Source: Xenopus tropicalis
Taxonomy: Eukaryota > Chordata > Amphibia > Anura > Pipidae
Length of the DNA: 64,000 bases
Reading direction: 5' to 3'
Assembly: GCF_000004195.4 (NCBI RefSeq)
Contig: NC_030677.2
Coordinates: 104,072,329 to 104,136,328, forward strand
The notes under the pieces are model-generated. The model did no database searches. It had not been told where the DNA came from and saw nothing but the letters and a program-made list of their open reading frames with translations. Positions 60,111 to 64,000 of this stretch are shown one piece after another. Numbering within the stretch: the stretch's first letter is position 1; each line of letters begins with the position of its first letter. The position numbers and the translations under genes are program-made.

Positions 60111-60839
60111 GATAACACAAAAAAAAACATATTACAAGAATCAAATAAAAAGTTAGCTATTCTGCTGACAAATTTACGGAAAATGTACTGAAACCTTGTT
60201 CTTACACGTTCTTGAGTTTAAAGACAAAACATTATAAATAAGAATGCCATGGGTTGTCTGCATAGTTCAATATCTTAAACTGCATAGGATAACCCAGAAC
60301 ACATAGAACATAGAGACTTCAGGATTCCTATGGCACCCAGCATCATTAGACACAGCACCCTTGCGCCAACATGCGAGTGACATGCCACTCGCGGGCAGAA
60401 CACTGGAAATTATGCCAGGTAAAAAATTAATAAATACATTTTGTGCATCTGTTTCTAGTTTGCAACAAAGCACATGCACAGTTGCAACCATTTTGGTAAA
60501 TCGGGCACAACTGCAGTACTGCAGCTGTGTCAAGAGAGTCTGAAATGTGGTAGAAAATATGGCTATTGCGCTCAAAATTGTACTTTACTTATTTTGTCAA
60601 AGTAAGTGATTACACTCACTTATTAACATCTGGGTATTAATTACATAGAGCCAACAAAGAAAAAGGGTCCTATAAGCAGTTCAATTTTTCAATTTGTTTG
60701 TATTCAATTATTACTGGTATGTCAAAGTTTCTAGGGGTGAGCTTAATGCTTACTTATCAAGCACTTTCACCCTGGGGAATGTGACCTGTCTCTCCTTAAG
60801 TTGTAAGTTTAAACTACACACAAGTTGAGGGGGTGGCGG
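60111..60839. other. Intronic DNA, nothing recognised
   Basis: Only a small hairpin gcgagtgacatgccactcgc at 60371-60390. No other feature. Confidence 0.35.
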
Positions 60840-60988
60840 GACACCTACATTTCACCCCTCTCCTGCTGCTCACCAATACAACTTTGTATTCTTGGGGGAA
60901 GTGGTGAAACAACAGAATGCAGTGTGCAAAGTGCAAAGAAATGGCCACTTTTTTCATTTTGCACACTGGGTTCTGTAAATGATCCCTA
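60840..60988 (-). repeat. MITE end fragment (AGGGATCATTTACAGAACCC)
   Basis: Reversed, it starts agggatcatttacagaaccc and then cagtgtgcaaaatg, similar to the interior and ends of 46801-47343. Confidence 0.5.
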
Positions 60989-61700
60989 ATGTATTTTACC
61001 AATGTTCATTCTAAGCTACCCAGGAGGCTCAAAGTCTGAAACCCACCACTTTAAGCTATGAGCTAATGCCCACCCACACATATAATGTCACCAGCACACA
61101 CAACAATTTGTGGAGAGCACAGAAAATTTTGTATGCACCCACATAGTTCCATTTTGGCTCAGCTCTCCCCCTTCCACTTGTCACTGTGCTGCACACACAG
61201 TCTTTTTTTTTAAAGTTTGTACATAGTCAATTAAAAATTAAAGGGAACACTTTCATCATTTATTACATATATATAAAGACTTAGTTCTAAATCCACAATA
61301 TTAATAACATGTTAAAACAGTTTTCACTTGTGATACATTCAAAACTTACATTAATGCTGTTGAACTTTATATATTTGACCTCCTTCCATGGTCCATTATC
61401 TGTTTAATAATCAGTCCCAACAAAAGGATCACAATATACACTCTTTTGTTGTGCCTTTTCATCGTACTCTTTTTTGTTCTTAGTTGTTTGTACTATAATG
61501 AACAACAGCCGGCATAGGTCAGCCAGACAAATTTAAATATTTAAGCCTTGTAAGTCCAAGTGGAAAATAGCTATATACATTGGCTGATCCTAGAATCTAA
61601 ACATAATTTTGCAAAACAAGTAGCTGAGACAAGTTTTGCACACATCTTGGTTTCATTTCAGCACTAAATGGTGGACAGCATGCAGTGAATCAGATGATAC
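60989..61700. other. First part of mast intron 1, nothing recognised
   Basis: AT-rich, no features supported. Confidence 0.35.
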
Positions 61701-61706
61701 ATTTAC

Positions 61707-61745
61707 CTGCAACCCTCGCCTCCTTAGGATGCTGGGCTCATCCAT
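61707..61745 (-). CDS. mast4: MAST-family kinase, coding part of start exon (13 codons)
   Basis: Read on the minus strand, an ATG at 61745 opens M-D-E-P-S-I-L-R-R-R-G-L-Q and runs into a consensus donor (CAG then gtaaat) after 61707. The start context is strong (A at -3, G at +4), with no upstream ATG in the purine-rich leader just before it. The peptide closely matches, from memory, the short-isoform start of MAST3/MAST4 (MDESS-L/I-LRRRGLQ), and the next exon (55953 to 55922) continues in phase 0 with the family motif KELSLPRRGS. MAST proteins are AGC-type serine/threonine kinases with a DUF1908 helical domain, a kinase domain and a PDZ domain, bound to microtubules and the postsynaptic or cortical cytoskeleton. 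This exon supplies only the basic head. The Ser after RRG and the very large introns favour mast4 over mast3, but the paralogue call is inference. The domain-coding exons are outside the window. Confidence 0.78.
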
Positions 61746-61950
61746 CTCTTCTTTCTTTTCTTTCCCCTCTCAGCCTTCAGCTTTATGTCTTTCCCTTCCT
61801 CTGCTCTGGCTACTTCTCTCTTCCCCGTCACAGATTTCCTTTGCTGCCTGGTTAAATTCTTCACAGATTTGCTTTGGCAGCAGTGAGCAACAGTAGAAGT
61901 AATTCAAGTGCTTCAGCCTCCCAGTTGGATAGCCATTGTCAGCTGATCCT
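61746..61950 (-). other. 5' UTR / first-exon leader of the mast gene (extent estimated)
   Basis: On the minus strand this is the purine-rich leader directly before the ATG at 61745 (AAAGAAAGAAGAG-type runs). No upstream ATG is seen in about 120 bases. No TATA box or CpG island is obvious above it, so the transcription start is not fixed. The far end at 61950 is a guess, and a further upstream non-coding exon cannot be excluded. Confidence 0.4.
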
Positions 61951-63007
61951 GAGTAGGCTTAACTCTTCCAGTGCCAGTAAATTCCAGCTTGCTAAAGCAG
62001 TGATATTCATACTGTGACTTGCCACAATAAGCAGTGTGTGCTTCTTCTGGTTAAAAAAGAAATAATGCAAAACATACATTTATGTTGCTGTATATACAGT
62101 TACCGAGTAGCTAGTTCCACCAACTATCTCTGTGTAAGTTTCCTTTTTTACATTTTTCAACCATATTGCTAATGACTGTAATTCATTCTATTACAGCCTT
62201 TAAGTGCTTCCTCGTTTGCTCAATATAATTTAACGGTGTCTTCACATGCTACATGCCTTGGTTGCCAATGAAATGCAAATTATAGTTCAGTAATTGTTTC
62301 AGGGATTTACCAGCACCTCAGACAAAAGTGGAGAATGAAGAAAACATTGGCACTTGACATGAACTGCATTCTGCTTGAACCTGAATCACACTTGCATTGT
62401 TACTGAATATAAGGAAAATTGTGTAGGTGCTTCATGATTACTTTAAAAGTGAAATTGGACTGTCCAGCTAAGTTTGATGCAGTTTGGGCTACATGGCTAA
62501 ATGCACAAATCTAAAAATATAATACTCAGTAACTTATGCTGTTTGTATCTCTACCCCTGGATTGCTCCTTTCTATTTCACTTCTTACCCCCAAATGTAAT
62601 AAAGGGTACTATATTTGCCTAGGTGCAGTATCCAATACTAACCAATACGATGTTTGCATTTAAACAGGTGACCAGTAAATGTTACCTGTTGAATGGTTGC
62701 TCTAGGTATCTATCACATAACCCCATTATGTTTTCTAGTTGCTATGTCTTAAAAACTTAAAATAAAAAAAAGTTGCTAAGAATAAGCAATTCTAAAAAAT
62801 AATGCAAGTTAATCTGGTAAAGTTTATATATGGAAATCAATCATTACATTTCTGCCTTATTTGTTTCATCCTGTCCTTGATGTGAATGTGGCCATGCTGG
62901 TGACAGGTCTATATATATAGCATTTATCTTATCTTTATTAGCAGATATATGTATGTTATAAGCTATTTGGTGGTTCTTTAAATAGTTGTGTCTATTTATC
63001 TATCTAT
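61951..63007. other. Sequence upstream of the mast start exon
   Basis: No CpG island or TATA box is apparent. 62655-62725 is a half-copy of the palindromic family at 2934-3083. A promoter is expected here or further upstream but cannot be placed. Confidence 0.35.
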
Positions 63008-63230
63008 TGGTATAGGATCCATTGGCTGGAAACCTGTTATCCAGAAAGCTCCAAATTACGGGAAGGCCATCTCCCATAAACACCATTTTAATCTAATAAC
63101 TCAGTTTTTTAAAAAATGATTTCCATTTTCTTTGTCATAACAAAACAGTAGCTTGTACTTGATCTAATTGATCTGACATGATATAATTAATCCTTACTGG
63201 AAGCAAAACAATTCTATTTAAATAATTTAA
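63008..63230. repeat. ACAGGTATGGGATC-family repeat, copy 3, left part
   Basis: tataggatccattggctgga, ggaaggccatctcccataaa and aaaacagtagcttgtacttg align with 11794-12056. The right terminus is lost. Confidence 0.65.
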
Positions 63231-63870
63231 ATGATTTTTAGTTAAGATATTGATGAATGCTGTATTGTGGATAAAAAGGCTTGGCAATTTGCATCCAAAT
63301 TAGGCTTTTTAGTAAAGTTTGTGTTCCTAATGGAATTATATAAAAGGGCTCCACTGTATATATTTATTTCTTATTCGGTCTATGGATCAATATTTTAGTA
63401 CTTTCTAGACAGATAGCTATTTCTATCACAAGTGCCTAGGGTTTTTACTACGTTCCTCTCAAAATTCAAAAGCCCCATAGACATAATTACCCACTGGCAC
63501 ATATTTAGGTACCACTTGCAGGCTGCTTCTCAGGGTTTTCATTGCAGTTTCTTGTAGACATATAATTGCCTATTTAATAAGATTTAGAATTGTTTGCCAT
63601 CTAAATGGGTCTCTGTAATGTTTCAGCATTAAAATGTGTTTGCCTCATTTACTAATCCCCTTAATACTTTTTATTAAAAACATTTTTTTTAGTCTGAAAA
63701 TAGTACAACTAATTTCTATTAAATATAAAAACTATGTTGTGAAAAACATCTTTATAACTTTTCAAATAAATATTTTAACAGAATGCTGTAAAAATGGCAA
63801 GAATATAATTCAGTAAAGCAGTTTATATGCTTTTAGGGCAGGTAAATATTGAAGGCAAAAATTTATTATC

Positions 63871-64000
63871 TGAAATGCTTGGAACCTGAGGTTTTCCGGA
63901 TAAGGGCCTTTCTGTAATTTGAATCTCTATATTTTATGTCTACTAAAAAATAATTTAAGCATTAATTAAACCCGATATGACTGTTTCGCCTCTGGATTAA
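63871..64000 (-). repeat. ACAGGTATGGGATC-family repeat, running off the window
   Basis: ggttttccggataagggcct and taatttaagcattaattaaa correspond to the right half of the family in inverse orientation. It continues beyond 64000. Confidence 0.55.

Overview
The window looks like non-coding DNA from an amphibian nuclear genome, most likely a pipid frog (Xenopus). The reason is its dense set of miniature inverted-repeat transposable elements (MITEs) of types abundant in Xenopus: TTAA-flanked T2/Kolobok-like repeats, 3-bp TAA/TTA-flanked Harbinger-like repeats whose ends read AGGTGGCCATACA or GGGCTCTGGCACACGG, and many 8-bp-duplication hAT MITEs. A CR1/L2-type LINE tail, a Tc1 transposase remnant and tRNA-headed SINE-like copies are also present. 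The species cannot be fixed from sequence alone. There is no bacterial, phage or organellar signature, and no tRNA, rRNA or CRISPR array was seen. Almost every open reading frame over 60 codons is a chance frame or lies in a repeat.

One real gene can be supported, on the minus strand. Its start exon (61745 to 61707, M-D-E-P-S-I-L-R-R-R-G-L-Q, with a purine-rich 5' leader) splices in phase to a 32-nt exon (55953 to 55922, KELSLPRRGS). Together they match the N-terminal head of the MAST (microtubule-associated serine/threonine) kinases, closest to the MAST3/MAST4 short-isoform start. A 90-nt Ser/Pro-rich exon (33523 to 33434) fits the same phase. A further exon (5401 to 5297) carries its own ATG and encodes MSDPSYWTAF...LLQRSK, which resembles the other MAST start (MAST1-like MSD-x-WTA) and ends in the same phase. 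The window therefore appears to be the intron-rich 5' part of a mast gene, probably mast4, with two alternative N-termini. The kinase and PDZ exons would lie beyond position 1. A small CpG-dense patch at about 6217-6460, upstream of the second start in the gene's direction, may be its promoter.

The rest is intron filled with transposon debris. Region by region: 1-3100, T2, SINE, LINE and Harbinger fragments; 5297-6480, alternative exon and CpG patch; 6710-7882, a hAT element carrying a C-rich minisatellite; 8225-8850, hAT MITE and SINE; 9190-13531, a stack of nested MITEs; 16664-17300, a large inverted-repeat element; 19778-23010, hAT, Harbinger, Tc1 and mariner MITE; 24561-28195, Harbinger, hAT, a giant palindrome and a chimeric repeat block; 29380-29914, two related hAT copies; 33434-33523, exon; 34362-35890, SINEs and a palindromic repeat split by a hAT; 39088-44554, T2 elements and an LTR-like block; 45917-51430, hAT and Harbinger-type elements; 53549-58402, exon 2, MITE cluster, LINE tail and a multi-hairpin MITE; 59936-64000, SINE, start exon and fragments of the ACAGGTATGGGATC repeat.

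The most interesting points are the MAST alternative-start architecture, the MITEs built as chains of separate hairpins, the nested insertions with readable target-site duplications, and the hAT element that has grown a higher-order minisatellite.
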